35,378 nucleotides of DNA from Myxococcales bacterium (GTDB lineage: Bacteria > Myxococcota_A > Polyangia > Polyangiales > Houyiibacteriaceae), in NCBI GenBank assembly GCA_029862185.1, contig JAOTXX010000042.1, positions 1 to 35,378 of the forward strand, given 5' to 3'. Each line of letters starts with the position of its first letter. The first letter of the stretch is position 1. Below, one piece after another: positions 7,257 through 16,483 of the stretch. The translations under genes were made by a program, and so were the position numbers. A model generated the notes under the pieces. The model ran no database searches. It had not been told where the DNA came from and worked only from the letters and a program-made list of their open reading frames with translations.

Positions 7257-8183
7257 TCAGGCCGGCACCGGCTCCATGCCGCGACCCCCCGGGATCGTCC
7301 GGTAGAGGATCGCCGGCGGGGCGATGCGGTGCTGCTCGAACGCACGCATGACCCGGAGGTTCACGTCGGTCTCGAAGGCCTTCTCGTATTGCGTGTCGAG
7401 CACATAGGCCTTGAGCTGAAGCCGCACCGCGACGTAGTTGTCTTGGATGACTTGAGTGACGAGGACGACGACGGGTTTGGGAAGATGGACATAGCGGCTG
7501 GTCAGCCCGGCCTCGGTCACGATGTCACGCGCCTTGGTGACGTCTTGGTCGAGCCCAATGTAGAAGTCCATGACGACCTGCATGTCGAGGGCGCCGTAGT
7601 TCCCGCAGGACGTCATGTCGGTCAGGAACTTGTTGTTGGGTATGGTCACCGTGTTGTCGTTCAATGTCTGAAGCCGTACCGAACGAAGGCCAATCGCCGT
7701 GATGTCTCCGTACTCCCCACCAAACGCGACCCGGTCGCCGACTTGGAACGGTTGGTCGATCATGATCATGATGCCGGCGATGAACGAGGCGACCAGATCG
7801 CGAACGGCGAAGCCCACGGCGACCGCCGCCGTGCCACCCAGCAAGGTGAGAACCTTGGCATCGAAGCGGACGCTCAGCGCGATGACGGTGCCGATGGTTC
7901 CAATGTAAACGAAGAACTGGACGATCGTGCCGAGCTTCTGGAAGAGCATGCGACGGGTCGTGAACTGGTCTCCAAGGTTTTCGACGAAGTTGTTGAAGAA
8001 ACGAATGCCAACCCAGACCCCGATGATGATGAAGATCGACGTGACGACTCCGCCCCAGCGAATCGCCTGGCTGATCTGCGAAATCACTTCCTCGTCGCTC
8101 GACTCCTGCGCGACGGCCAGCGCTGGACCGAGCCACTGCCCGAGCAGCGCTGCGGATAAGATGATTGGTTTGTGTACTTTCAT
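7257..8183 (-). CDS. MscS-family mechanosensitive channel, paired with membrane ATPase
   Basis: I choose the ATG at 8183 (GAGGTG upstream). It gives a 308-residue protein beginning MKVHKPIILSAALLGQWLGPALAVAQ, a likely signal peptide or first helix, followed by an acidic linker. Membrane helices follow (TSIFIIIGVWVGIRFF, QFFVYIGTIGTVIALSV). The conserved pore-lining/beta segment is GGTAAVAVGFAVRDLVASFIAG, then IDQPFQVGDRVAFGGEYGDITAIGLRSVRL and VTIPNNKFLTD, the MscS hallmark. The protein ends shortly after the cytoplasmic alpha/beta domain. Its start lies 10 bp after the stop of the large ATPase gene, so the two are surely co-transcribed. It probably forms a homo-heptameric inner-membrane channel whose gating may be influenced by the ATPase; that link is inferred. 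Confidence 0.92.
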   Translation of the reverse strand: MKVHKPIILSAALLGQWLGPALAVAQESSDEEVISQISQAIRWGGVVTSIFIIIGVWVGIRFFNNFVENLGDQFTTRRMLFQKLGTIVQFFVYIGTIGTVIALSVRFDAKVLTLLGGTAAVAVGFAVRDLVASFIAGIMIMIDQPFQVGDRVAFGGEYGDITAIGLRSVRLQTLNDNTVTIPNNKFLTDMTSCGNYGALDMQVVMDFYIGLDQDVTKARDIVTEAGLTSRYVHLPKPVVVLVTQVIQDNYVAVRLQLKAYVLDTQYEKAFETDVNLRVMRAFEQHRIAPPAILYRTIPGGRGMEPVPA

Positions 8184-8193
8184 GCCGAACACC

Positions 8194-11100
8194 TCAGAGC
8201 AGCAGCAGGTGCTTTCTGCGAAGGATACTGATGATCGCGCGATACCACTGAAGGTCAATCTCGAAAAGATGCGCGTTCTCCTTGATGTAGCCGTGAACGC
8301 GTGCGGCACGCAGGGCGTCTGCGACTTCAGCCGCGCTCAGGTCTGTGCAGGTGACCACATCTTCCTCGACCGCCAGCTCTAGCTGAACGATGGTGCGTAG
8401 GACGAAGTAGAAGGTCGCGGGCAGGTCGTCGAGCTGACCGGCGGACGGCCCTGAGAAGAGCCGGACGTGCACCGTCTCATCATCGGACCGCCGATACAGA
8501 GACTCCCGCCAGAAGTGAAGTGCGACCTGTGGATTGCCGTCCGAGTAATCCCAGAGAATGCGGTAGAAGTCGCGCTTCGTGCGCTCTTCGTCCGAGACCG
8601 GGGAGGTTCGCACCTGGCGCGGCACTACCAAGCGTTCGAAGCTTGGCACGACCCCCGCCGCCGCGGAGCGCTGCTCGATCAGCGACGCGATTTGATTTTC
8701 CTCCCAAGGCTGCAGCTCGATGACTTGGTCGAACGCGGCGCGATCTCCGCGGGCCCGCCGGAGGTACTGCCAGGCAGGCATGCCAATGGCGATCAACCAC
8801 GAGGTTTGCGGGCTGACGCTGCGCGTGAGTTGGACGAGTTGGTCGATGGCTTTCAAGCCACCGATCAGCGGCCGGACGAGCCTTTGCGCGTCATCGACGC
8901 GGATCACACTCGGAGCGCGCTCACCCAGGGACGCGATGACTTCGTCCTCGCTTGCCGTCTCGGGAAGCCCGAGGGCACGCGCGAACTCGACCAAGAGCGC
9001 GGCGAAGCCTCCGGGCTGGCATTGCACCGCACAGAGGCTGCCCGGTTCGAGGTCACTCGTGACGCGATTGAGAAAGGTGGTTTTCCCAAGCCCGCGTTCT
9101 CCGACCAGCGCGACAATCGCATGGCGCTCGGACCGCACGAGCGCGCGCATCGCGTGAACGCTCTCCGACATGTACGACGTCAGAAGCTCGGGGGGAGTCT
9201 CGGGATGGGGTGCCAAGGCCCCGTAGACGTCAGCGGGAATTGGCTCGGTCCCGTACTCGGCAGGGGTGGCCGTCTTGTTTTTCTCGACTCCACGTCGAAA
9301 CAAGTAGGCGAAAACCCGACGGAGCGGCGCGAGATCGCTCACCCGCCGAACGACAAACCCGGCGACGCCTTCGATTAGAAGATAAACGCCTCCGACCGTT
9401 GCAGCCGGGTAAGTGAGCAGCCCGTGGTCGTGCCGCACAACCCACTTCAACACGGCCGACGCTTCGCGGCCTTTCGCGCGCTCGAAGATCGTATCCTTCC
9501 ACCAGACGATCAGCACCAGGAACACGGGGATTGCGAGAAAGCCAAATGTACTGACGACCCAAGCGTAGATTGCGCCCTTGCCGACGGTGGCGACCGTCAG
9601 CGATAGAATCAACCCCACCGCGACGATGCTTACGCCGACCAGGCGCAGCGAGCGAAAGCGTAACTTGGCGGAAGACTCACTCGAGAAGCCCTGACGGCTG
9701 GCTGTCGCGTCGATCAGCTCGACAACGAACGCACCTGCCAACAGCCACAAGACGACGATCTGGACATACTTCGTCTCCGGCAGATGTCCCGCTTTGGCGA
9801 CCAACATCGTCAACACGGAGAACAAGGCCAGCCACTCGAGTGGCTTTCGAATTCGACGCAGGTACCAAACGAAGGTCGAAACTCCGCGGGTCAGATGCGT
9901 CTGGGGCCGTTTTTGAAGCCAAGCGCGCCGCGATTGCTCGAGCGTGTCGTCGGCCCGCTTTCGCCACCAGCGAAAGACCAGCACGAGGAGCAGAAGCTGA
10001 ACTAGGCTGAAGACCACCGGCCCGGGTGAGGACCGGAGCTGCCGATACTGGCGAGCCGCCTCCCGCGGCACGACGAGCAAGTGGAAGCGGACCTCGAGGA
10101 TGATCTGGTCGAGCTCGCGCTTGACCTGGGCGACGCCGTCGGGGCCAAAGCCCTCGAGACTGTCACGCCGAGACTCGCTGAGCATTTCAAAGAGACGAAG
10201 GCGAGCCCGATTCATGATGACAATCGCGTCGCGAAGCGCTTCAGCGCGATCCCAGTTGAGCTGAGCCTCGAGGGCCTGGAGCTCGATCGCGGAACTGCTG
10301 AGTGCGGTTCGGAGCTCCCGTGTAGCGCCGTCGTCGATGTCGGCAGGGAGCTGGTCGTCATCCGCATTGGGAGGAAGAGGGACTCCACTCGGCTCCGATC
10401 TCACGGCGTCGAGGGCGAGGCTCAAGTCGTGGCGCGCGTCGCCGAGATCCTTCGTGAGGCCCCGGTAGAGGTGGTCGGCTTGATTTGCTCTTGCCTCTCC
10501 GGACGGCATCGCGCTTCTCAACTCCCGAACTCTTCGGTTCCATGCGAGCGCGGACTCGGTCTTGGCCTCGACCTTTGCCCGACTGCTTGCAAGCTCCGCT
10601 TTGAACCGGGCTTGAGCTTCCTTCACGCTCAATAGCTGAGCACGCCGATCCGCGATCAGTCGAAGTGACTCGGTCTTGGCCTCCTGGGAGTCGACGAGCG
10701 CTACTTCACGTTCCAAAGCAGCGTCCTTGGCCGCCTGCTCGGCGCCACTTATCTGCTCGGCCAGCGCTTCGGAGGGTTCAACGCGGCTTTCCGCATGCTT
10801 TGACAGCAGGCGCCTACGCTCGGCATCGTCGAGCTCGAGAAATTGAATCCAGAGCATGTCGCGCCGTTGCTTCGCAGCGTTCAGTTGCCCGTCGACGTCA
10901 TCTTTGGCGGCGGCTGGGATAGGCCCCCGGGAGCTCGGGTCCAAGAAGCGGCGGCGCCGTTCGGGGTCTGCCGCAAGGTCCGTGAGCTCGGCCGGGTCGA
11001 TCTCGAGAAGCGGTCGGGGATCGATCGAAGGGTCCAAGTCCCCCACGAGAAACGCGTCCAGCTGCGCGATTTGCTCCTCGAGCTTGACGAGCATCTCGGC

Positions 11101-11628
11101 TTTTGCCTGGGCCGAGCTGGCTTGCGCCTCGGCCTCTCGGCGCCTGGCCTCATGCTTGGAAAGAATCGCTTCGCGCTCCGAGCGCGGGAGAGAGAGAAAC
11201 GCCGCCTGTGCTTCAACCAGCTCTCGGTGCGCCTTCCCCAAGGCGTCCTCGGAGCCTCTGGTGCGGAGAACACGCTCGCGGCTTGATTGACGCCCTTCCC
11301 GCCTGGCGTCCTGCTCGAGCTCTCGCAGCAGCAGATCGAGATCTGGGTTGGCCTTCGGGGCGCCGAGGTCGACCGTGAAGAGGGTCTGCGGATCGACCGC
11401 CACATCCAAGCGCCCCACCATGAGTTGTCGGATCCGCTTGGTCTGCTCCCGTAGCTCCTCGATGGTTGGAGCCTTGGCATCCTCGGCTTCGAGCGAAGCC
11501 GCCGGCACCCCGGCGTCCCCGACCGCCTCCGTTGCGGTTGGTGCTTGGGCGTCCGCAGAGGGGGCCCAGCAGCAGAGGACCAGCGTCAGCCTGAGCCACA
11601 GTCGGTCGCTAGAAGTGGTCATCGGCAT
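8194..11628 (-). CDS. Large membrane protein: periplasmic coiled coil, membrane helices, cytoplasmic P-loop ATPase
   Basis: Starting at ATG 11628 (ATG 11622 also possible) this is about 1,144 residues. After a signal peptide (TTSSDRLWLRLTLVLCCWAPSA) comes about 480 residues rich in Glu, Ala, Arg and Leu with coiled-coil character. Several hydrophobic helices follow at roughly 536-554, 596-614, 619-638, 661-680 and 684-708, and perhaps 736-760. The C-terminal third has a Walker A motif GERGLGKT (about 843-850), a Walker B-like VIRVDDAQ near 908, and an AAA_22/STAND-like layout. A probable winged helix ends the protein (LSAAEVADALRAARVHGYIKE). The ATPase must be cytoplasmic, so an odd number of membrane passes is expected. 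The layout echoes MscK, but an ATPase occupies the channel position and the MscS subunit is the next gene. I know of no named family with this full architecture. Confidence 0.85.
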   Translation of the reverse strand: MPMTTSSDRLWLRLTLVLCCWAPSADAQAPTATEAVGDAGVPAASLEAEDAKAPTIEELREQTKRIRQLMVGRLDVAVDPQTLFTVDLGAPKANPDLDLLLRELEQDARREGRQSSRERVLRTRGSEDALGKAHRELVEAQAAFLSLPRSEREAILSKHEARRREAEAQASSAQAKAEMLVKLEEQIAQLDAFLVGDLDPSIDPRPLLEIDPAELTDLAADPERRRRFLDPSSRGPIPAAAKDDVDGQLNAAKQRRDMLWIQFLELDDAERRRLLSKHAESRVEPSEALAEQISGAEQAAKDAALEREVALVDSQEAKTESLRLIADRRAQLLSVKEAQARFKAELASSRAKVEAKTESALAWNRRVRELRSAMPSGEARANQADHLYRGLTKDLGDARHDLSLALDAVRSEPSGVPLPPNADDDQLPADIDDGATRELRTALSSSAIELQALEAQLNWDRAEALRDAIVIMNRARLRLFEMLSESRRDSLEGFGPDGVAQVKRELDQIILEVRFHLLVVPREAARQYRQLRSSPGPVVFSLVQLLLLVLVFRWWRKRADDTLEQSRRAWLQKRPQTHLTRGVSTFVWYLRRIRKPLEWLALFSVLTMLVAKAGHLPETKYVQIVVLWLLAGAFVVELIDATASRQGFSSESSAKLRFRSLRLVGVSIVAVGLILSLTVATVGKGAIYAWVVSTFGFLAIPVFLVLIVWWKDTIFERAKGREASAVLKWVVRHDHGLLTYPAATVGGVYLLIEGVAGFVVRRVSDLAPLRRVFAYLFRRGVEKNKTATPAEYGTEPIPADVYGALAPHPETPPELLTSYMSESVHAMRALVRSERHAIVALVGERGLGKTTFLNRVTSDLEPGSLCAVQCQPGGFAALLVEFARALGLPETASEDEVIASLGERAPSVIRVDDAQRLVRPLIGGLKAIDQLVQLTRSVSPQTSWLIAIGMPAWQYLRRARGDRAAFDQVIELQPWEENQIASLIEQRSAAAGVVPSFERLVVPRQVRTSPVSDEERTKRDFYRILWDYSDGNPQVALHFWRESLYRRSDDETVHVRLFSGPSAGQLDDLPATFYFVLRTIVQLELAVEEDVVTCTDLSAAEVADALRAARVHGYIKENAHLFEIDLQWYRAIISILRRKHLLLL

Positions 11629-11721
11629 CCGAATCGGCGGGAGTATAGGCGGCCTCTGACTCCCGGAGTAGCGAATGTTTCGCCAGAGAACGAGGGGCGA
11701 AGGCAATGAGACGAGCTTGAC

Positions 11722-12942
11722 ATGGCCAAGATGGCGACGTCAGATGAGCCCGCAGAACCCAAGGAGCCTCCCATCGCCAAGAAGGTACAGCGGAAGCGAA
11801 AGCGCGCAGCTTTGCGCAGGCGGCGACCCCAGACGCTCGGCTTGGCGCCCGGGAGCATCACCGCCGTCCCTGGCGCGCCGCCTGCGGTAATTCGGGTCAT
11901 CTCCTACGACGCGGATCGCGTCGAGGAGCGATCGATCGAGCGCGTTTCCGATCTAAAGGCAATCCGCGACAGCAGTAGAGGTGTCAGTTGGATCAACATC
12001 GATGGCATAGGCGACCCGGACACCTTGTCTCAGCTCGGCGAGCTGTTTGGGCTTCATCTGCTCGCCTTGGAAGACGTGGTGAACCTGCATCAGAGACCGA
12101 AATTCGAGGACTACGGCGACACCGACTTCATCGTGCTGCGCATGCCGTCACTGAGCCCACACCTCGATCTCGAGCAAGTGAGCATGTTTGTTCACGATCG
12201 CTTCGTGATCACCATCCAGGAGAAGCCTGGGGACTGTTTCGATTCACTGCGCGAGCGAATACGGAATGGGAAAGGGAGAGTCCGCCGCCGGGGGGGCGCC
12301 TATCTCGCGTATGCCGTGCTCGATGCGATCGTCGAGACATTTTACCCGGTGGTCGAAAGCTATACTGACCAGCTGGAAGAAATCGAGAGCAGAGTGCTGG
12401 CAAACCAGACCGAGAATGTCGTCGCGGAGGTTCATGCGGTTCGGCACGATTTGCGTGTTTTGCGGCGCGCGGTCGCCCCAACCCGTGAGGTCCTTAGCGC
12501 GATGGCCCGGGCAGATGCCAGCGACTCCAACGGCGATACCCACATCTTCCTCCGAGACTGTCACGATCACACGGTTCAATTGATGGAGGCTCTCGATACG
12601 AACCGTGAGCTCGCCTCGAGCCTCATGGACATGCATCTGTCCAACGTGAGCATGCGAATGAACGAAGTCATGAAGGTCCTGACCATCATCGCGACGATTT
12701 TCATGCCGCTTGGCTTCATCGCAGGGCTCTATGGCATGAACTTCGACGGTGACCTTTCACGCTGGAACATGCCGGAGCTCCGATGGCGCTTCGGCTATCT
12801 CTTCGCTCTCGGCGCGATGGGGCTCACCGCGATCGGGCTCGTATGGTTCTTTCGAGCCAAGGGCTGGCTTGGTGAAGGCGGCCATGAAGGCAACCACGGC
12901 GGTGAGCCGGAGAAGAAACCCCCTGGCGCTGGCGGCACCTAG
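11722..12942 (+). CDS. corA: CorA-type magnesium/divalent-cation transporter
   Basis: This 406-residue protein has a basic, Lys/Arg-rich N-terminal tail, then the CorA cytoplasmic alpha/beta domain (VSWINIDGIGDPDTLSQLGELFGL, ALEDVVN..QRPKFEDYGD). A long stalk helix follows (YTDQLEEIESRV). Two C-terminal membrane helices come next, with the signature YGMNF (GMN at 338-340) at the end of the first. CorA pentamers carry Mg2+, and sometimes Co2+ or Ni2+, across the inner membrane. The C-terminus is extended by a Gly/Pro/Lys-rich tail. The start is either 11722 or the in-frame ATG at 11731; neither has a strong ribosome site. It is divergent from the ATPase-MscS unit. Confidence 0.93.
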   Translation: MAKMATSDEPAEPKEPPIAKKVQRKRKRAALRRRRPQTLGLAPGSITAVPGAPPAVIRVISYDADRVEERSIERVSDLKAIRDSSRGVSWINIDGIGDPDTLSQLGELFGLHLLALEDVVNLHQRPKFEDYGDTDFIVLRMPSLSPHLDLEQVSMFVHDRFVITIQEKPGDCFDSLRERIRNGKGRVRRRGGAYLAYAVLDAIVETFYPVVESYTDQLEEIESRVLANQTENVVAEVHAVRHDLRVLRRAVAPTREVLSAMARADASDSNGDTHIFLRDCHDHTVQLMEALDTNRELASSLMDMHLSNVSMRMNEVMKVLTIIATIFMPLGFIAGLYGMNFDGDLSRWNMPELRWRFGYLFALGAMGLTAIGLVWFFRAKGWLGEGGHEGNHGGEPEKKPPGAGGT

Positions 12943-12968
12943 CGTGCGATTGGCAATGGCGGCGAATG

Positions 12969-13403
12969 TCAGCCGGCGTTCGCTAGACCCAGGGCCGAGG
13001 AGATCTCTTGCAATGTGGTGTCCTCGGCCGCCCATACGCGGCCATCGGCAGCAGCGGCGATTGCAGCCGCGCTTCGGACCAGCTCGCTCCTGACCGGATC
13101 GCCTGCGACCCGCGCGATGCAATCAAGGGCGCGTTGCCGGCCATCTTCGGGGTTCGCAATCAAGGAGTCGGCCAAGTCCCGAAAGGTGCTTTCGAGCACG
13201 TCGAAGTCTAGACCGGAAAATACGGCCGCCTTGCCCCGGAGCATGTCGACGAACCCGTCGACCTCGGACCGGGCGAGCTCGCCGTCGGAGGCGGCCACCA
13301 ATGCAAAGGCCCCGGAGAGGGCTCGTAGCAGAACATCCGTGACATCCGCATCGAAACGAGCCCAAGTCGCAATCGCGTACGCCATAGTCTCGTCTACAAC
13401 CAT
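12969..13403 (-). CDS. TerB-like (tellurite-resistance/DjlA N-domain) protein
   Basis: This 144-residue all-helical protein shows the two acidic repeats of TerB-like domains: AASDGELARSEVDGF near residue 38 and AAADGRVWAAEDTTLQEI near residue 118, each with a DGxxxxxE pattern that may bind metal. A good AGGAGG site lies upstream of the ATG at 13403. TerB-like proteins are linked to tellurite resistance, membrane stress and metal sensing, but their biochemical role is poorly known. No other ter genes are present. Its place between corA and a divergent MscS gene suggests a part in ion or envelope stress. Confidence 0.75.
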   Translation of the reverse strand: MVVDETMAYAIATWARFDADVTDVLLRALSGAFALVAASDGELARSEVDGFVDMLRGKAAVFSGLDFDVLESTFRDLADSLIANPEDGRQRALDCIARVAGDPVRSELVRSAAAIAAAADGRVWAAEDTTLQEISSALGLANAG

Positions 13404-13487
13404 CGATGCCTCCTCAGCTGAAGAGAGATTAGCGTGACCTCCTCGAGATTGCGAGGCATCTTAGCGCTGGTTGGAATTGGAGGGCAT

Positions 13488-14375
13488 ATGAGTTTGAAGC
13501 AAGTCATCGAGAATCTGAGCTCTGTGCTGAGTACCGGGGTTTTTCAGATCGGAGGCACGCAGGTGACTCTGGGCACGCTGCTAGTCGCAGGCTTGGTCAT
13601 CGTATTGACGTTCGGGCTCTCCTCTCTGGCTCAGCGTGGGGTCCGGCGCGGAATGAAGCGACGAGGTGTCGTCGACGAAGGTGTCGTCGACGTCACCAAC
13701 AAGCTCTTGCACTACGTAGCGTTGTTCGTTGGGTTCGGCATTGCCCTTCGCCTGGTTGGGTTCGACTTGAGCACCCTGTTTGCCGCAGGCGCCATCTTCG
13801 CGGTCGGCATCGGCTTCGCGATGCAGAACATTGCGCAGAACTTCGTTTCGGGAATCATTCTCCTGGTGGAGCGGGCAATTACGCCGGGCGATGTGCTCGA
13901 GGTCGACGGCCGAATCGTCAAGGTGCTGCGCCTGGGAATCCGCGCGACCATCGCCAGATCCCGTGACGGAGAAGATGTGATCGTCCCGAACTCGCTGCTC
14001 GTGCAGTCACTGGTCAGAAACTTCACGCTCGACGACGCTGCCTATCGCGTCCGTACTGAAGTAGGGGTGACCTATGGCTCCGATATGGGGCTCGTTCGCA
14101 AGACCCTCGAGGAAGTCGCCAATCGCAACAGCGCCGGTGTCCCCCGCTACGAAGCACAAGTGCTCATGCTTCGCTTCGGCAACAGCTCGGTCGACTTCGA
14201 GGTCGCGATCTGGATGGATGACCCGTGGCTCGCGCGCCGCCGGCTTTCGCAGCTCAACGAGGAAATCTGGTCGGCGCTGAAGCGCGAAGGCATCGTCATC
14301 GCGTTCCCGCAGCTCGATGTTCACTTCGATGCCCCGGTCGAAGGGGGCCTCGGCCGGCTGGCGGCGGCTTCGTGA
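13488..14375 (+). CDS. MscS-family small-conductance mechanosensitive channel
   Basis: I select the ATG at 13488 because GGAGGG lies four bases upstream; the frame is open back to 13434, but that start (GTG) lacks support. The 295-residue protein has membrane helices (GTLLVAGLVIVLTFGLSSLA, LLHYVALFVGFGIALRLVGF). The pore helix and beta domain read FAAGAIFAVGIGFAMQNIAQNF, VERAITPGDVLEVDG and VIVPNSLLVQSLVRN. A C-terminal domain with DVHFDAP closes it, as in classical MscS (E. coli 286 residues). It should open on membrane tension to release ions and small solutes. It is transcribed divergently from the TerB-like gene (84 bp between) and converges on the glycosyltransferase gene. Confidence 0.93.
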   Translation: MSLKQVIENLSSVLSTGVFQIGGTQVTLGTLLVAGLVIVLTFGLSSLAQRGVRRGMKRRGVVDEGVVDVTNKLLHYVALFVGFGIALRLVGFDLSTLFAAGAIFAVGIGFAMQNIAQNFVSGIILLVERAITPGDVLEVDGRIVKVLRLGIRATIARSRDGEDVIVPNSLLVQSLVRNFTLDDAAYRVRTEVGVTYGSDMGLVRKTLEEVANRNSAGVPRYEAQVLMLRFGNSSVDFEVAIWMDDPWLARRRLSQLNEEIWSALKREGIVIAFPQLDVHFDAPVEGGLGRLAAAS

Positions 14376-14392
14376 CGCACGGCGATACGACG

Positions 14393-16483
14393 CTATTTCT
14401 CGAGGCTGCGAAGCTGGTCGTCGAAGCGCCGGACGTCTTCCTTGGCTTTTGCAAGCTCGATGAAACGTGGAAGCTCTCTGGAGTTGGCGCTCTGCCGCTC
14501 GAGCGCTGCGAGGTCGACGGGGGCGTTGGTTTCGTAGTCGCGGAGGGCGTCGAGGGCCGTCTGGAACTCGCGGGGCAGTCCGGCCAGGTCATTCGGCGCT
14601 TCACCGAACCCGAGGGCGTATCGGGCCAGCCGCGTTCTGGCGTCACTTGGGAGACTCGTCCGCGAAAGCGTTTCCCGCAGGGTTGCGAGCACGGAGCCTA
14701 GCGTGCCGGCGTCCGCAACAGAGGGGTCCTGTCCCAACTCGCGCAGCGACTGCTCGATACGCCCCTGCGCCGCGACCAATCGAAACCGGAGGTTGTTCGA
14801 CAACGGGTGCAGCGAATCGGAGCCAATGGCCTGGTCCTGCAGGATCTGCATGGCGGCGTCGATGTTGCCGAGGCGCGCTTCCACCGTGGCGCGCGGAAGG
14901 GCGTATTGAAGGTCTTCAGTTAGAAAGTCGCTCGTTTCCTGCGGTGTGAGCTGCATCAGCCAGGGCGGGCGTCCGCGATACGCGAACGCACCATCGCGGG
15001 CCATCTGAGTGTACGCGCTCTGCAGTGCGAGTAAGGTATTCTGGTCATCCGGGCTCGTCCGAAGCGCGAGGGCCCATGCGAGATCTTTGGCCGCACGCAG
15101 CTGGTCGTCACGTACACAGGTGCGTTCCGCCAGCGCTTGCGCTCCCTCGAGGTAGTCGAAGCCGCTATTTCGGAGGCCGGCGCGCGTTCGGGCGGTTCCC
15201 ACAGCATGCAACGCGAACGGGTTGTCCGAGTTCCGCGTCACCTCGTATTCCCAAAGCGAAGACGACGAGGCAAAGACTCGTGAATGAAGCGAGGTTACGA
15301 CTGCGAAACCCAAGACGACCACGGACGCGACGAGTGCGACGGTCCTCCCGAGCGATGCGCGCTCTTGGAACATCCACAGGAGCCCGCGGGCGAGAAGAGA
15401 GGCGACCCCAAGCATCGGAAGGTAGAGAAAACGGTCCGCCGTCAGGTTTCGGCTTCCGAGATCGATCAGGTTTGCCACCGGCAGCAGTGGAACGACCACC
15501 CAGAGCGCGTCGGCGAACACCGGGCGCCACGCGCGCCTGCGGTAGGCCACGATGCCCAATAACATCACCGCCCCAAGGACCAAGGTCCCCCCGAGCCACC
15601 ACGCGGCCGGCAGGACCTCACCGCGCTCGCATTCGTAGAGGCGCATCCCGGGGAAGGCGGTCGGATTCCAGGGCGAGAAGATCTGCTGCGCATACAATCC
15701 AAACGACGCCAGGGTCCTCGCTAGCGCGCCGCGGATCTGGCCGGTGGGCAGCGCAACGTCGACTACCCAAATGCGGGCGAGCAGCGCAACGACCACGGGC
15801 GCGACGAGTGCGATCGATGCCGACCGCTCGCGACGTCCCTGCAGCAAGAATCGATCGGCCAGAAGCAACGGCGCCGCGACGATTGCCGATTCCTTTGCGA
15901 ACAGCGCCAGCGCGAGCAGAATTCCAGCGAGCCAATTGCGGTTTGAATCGAAGGCGAGGGCGGCCAAGAGCACCAGCGCGCACATCCAGAGCTCGGTGCT
16001 TCCCGATATCCACGAAACCGCTTCGGCGCGGCTGGGGTGAAGCGCAAAGGCCGCGGCGCCGAGGCCGATCGCAAGCAGGCGATGGGCCTCTTCGCCGGGC
16101 GGGATGCGCCGTCTCAACCAAAAGAACGCGAGGACGCAACAAAGCAAATGAAGCGCCAGGCTGACCGCGCGGTACCCCACGGCGTGCAAACCGAAGAGTC
16201 GAAACTGAACGATGTAGGCAAACGTGACGAGCGGCCTGTACAGGTGATTGTAAGTCTCGTTGGCTTGCTCGACGTCGCTCGAAACGTTCCAGAAGTGGCT
16301 CGTCAGCGCCTCGCCGTAGCGCTCCGGATGCTGAATGTTCTCGTTCGTGCGGATGAGGCCGTTGTCATCCCAGGTGAACTCATCGCTGAGCCCCGGGATG
16401 AAAACCAAACCCGTGAGAAGAGCAAGGAGGATCGACGCTGCGCCCCACCGACGTTCCAAAGCCACCAGGCCATCGTATCTCAT
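14393..16483 (-). CDS. TMTC-like GT-C glycosyltransferase, multi-pass membrane protein
   Basis: This 696-residue protein has a first helix at about residues 15-32, followed by an acidic WDDNGLIRTNENIQ loop, the position of the catalytic acidic pair in GT-C enzymes that use lipid-linked sugars. Then come RPLVTFAYIVQFRLFG, ALHLLCCVLAFFWLRRR and AFALHPSRAEAVSWISGSTELW, a combination typical of bacterial relatives of eukaryotic TMTC O-mannosyltransferases. About ten hydrophobic helices precede a helical C-terminal region of roughly 280 residues with TPR-like spacing (ARLGNIDAAMQILQDQAI). It probably glycosylates an exported protein or lipid in the inner membrane; donor and acceptor cannot be told. 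It ends 17 bp from the convergent MscS gene. Confidence 0.8.
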   Translation of the reverse strand: MRYDGLVALERRWGAASILLALLTGLVFIPGLSDEFTWDDNGLIRTNENIQHPERYGEALTSHFWNVSSDVEQANETYNHLYRPLVTFAYIVQFRLFGLHAVGYRAVSLALHLLCCVLAFFWLRRRIPPGEEAHRLLAIGLGAAAFALHPSRAEAVSWISGSTELWMCALVLLAALAFDSNRNWLAGILLALALFAKESAIVAAPLLLADRFLLQGRRERSASIALVAPVVVALLARIWVVDVALPTGQIRGALARTLASFGLYAQQIFSPWNPTAFPGMRLYECERGEVLPAAWWLGGTLVLGAVMLLGIVAYRRRAWRPVFADALWVVVPLLPVANLIDLGSRNLTADRFLYLPMLGVASLLARGLLWMFQERASLGRTVALVASVVVLGFAVVTSLHSRVFASSSSLWEYEVTRNSDNPFALHAVGTARTRAGLRNSGFDYLEGAQALAERTCVRDDQLRAAKDLAWALALRTSPDDQNTLLALQSAYTQMARDGAFAYRGRPPWLMQLTPQETSDFLTEDLQYALPRATVEARLGNIDAAMQILQDQAIGSDSLHPLSNNLRFRLVAAQGRIEQSLRELGQDPSVADAGTLGSVLATLRETLSRTSLPSDARTRLARYALGFGEAPNDLAGLPREFQTALDALRDYETNAPVDLAALERQSANSRELPRFIELAKAKEDVRRFDDQLRSLEK

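Noticed and set aside
7203-9378. Long plus-strand frames opposite the MscS and ATPase genes.
   Set aside because: They are Asp/Arg/His-rich mirrors of clear coding sequence and have no domain character.
7257-11628. Assignment of the ATPase-MscS pair to a named anti-phage defence system.
   Set aside because: STAND/AAA-like ATPases and channel effectors occur in defence, but there is no sensor, nuclease or other defence gene nearby, and the neighbours concern ion homeostasis.
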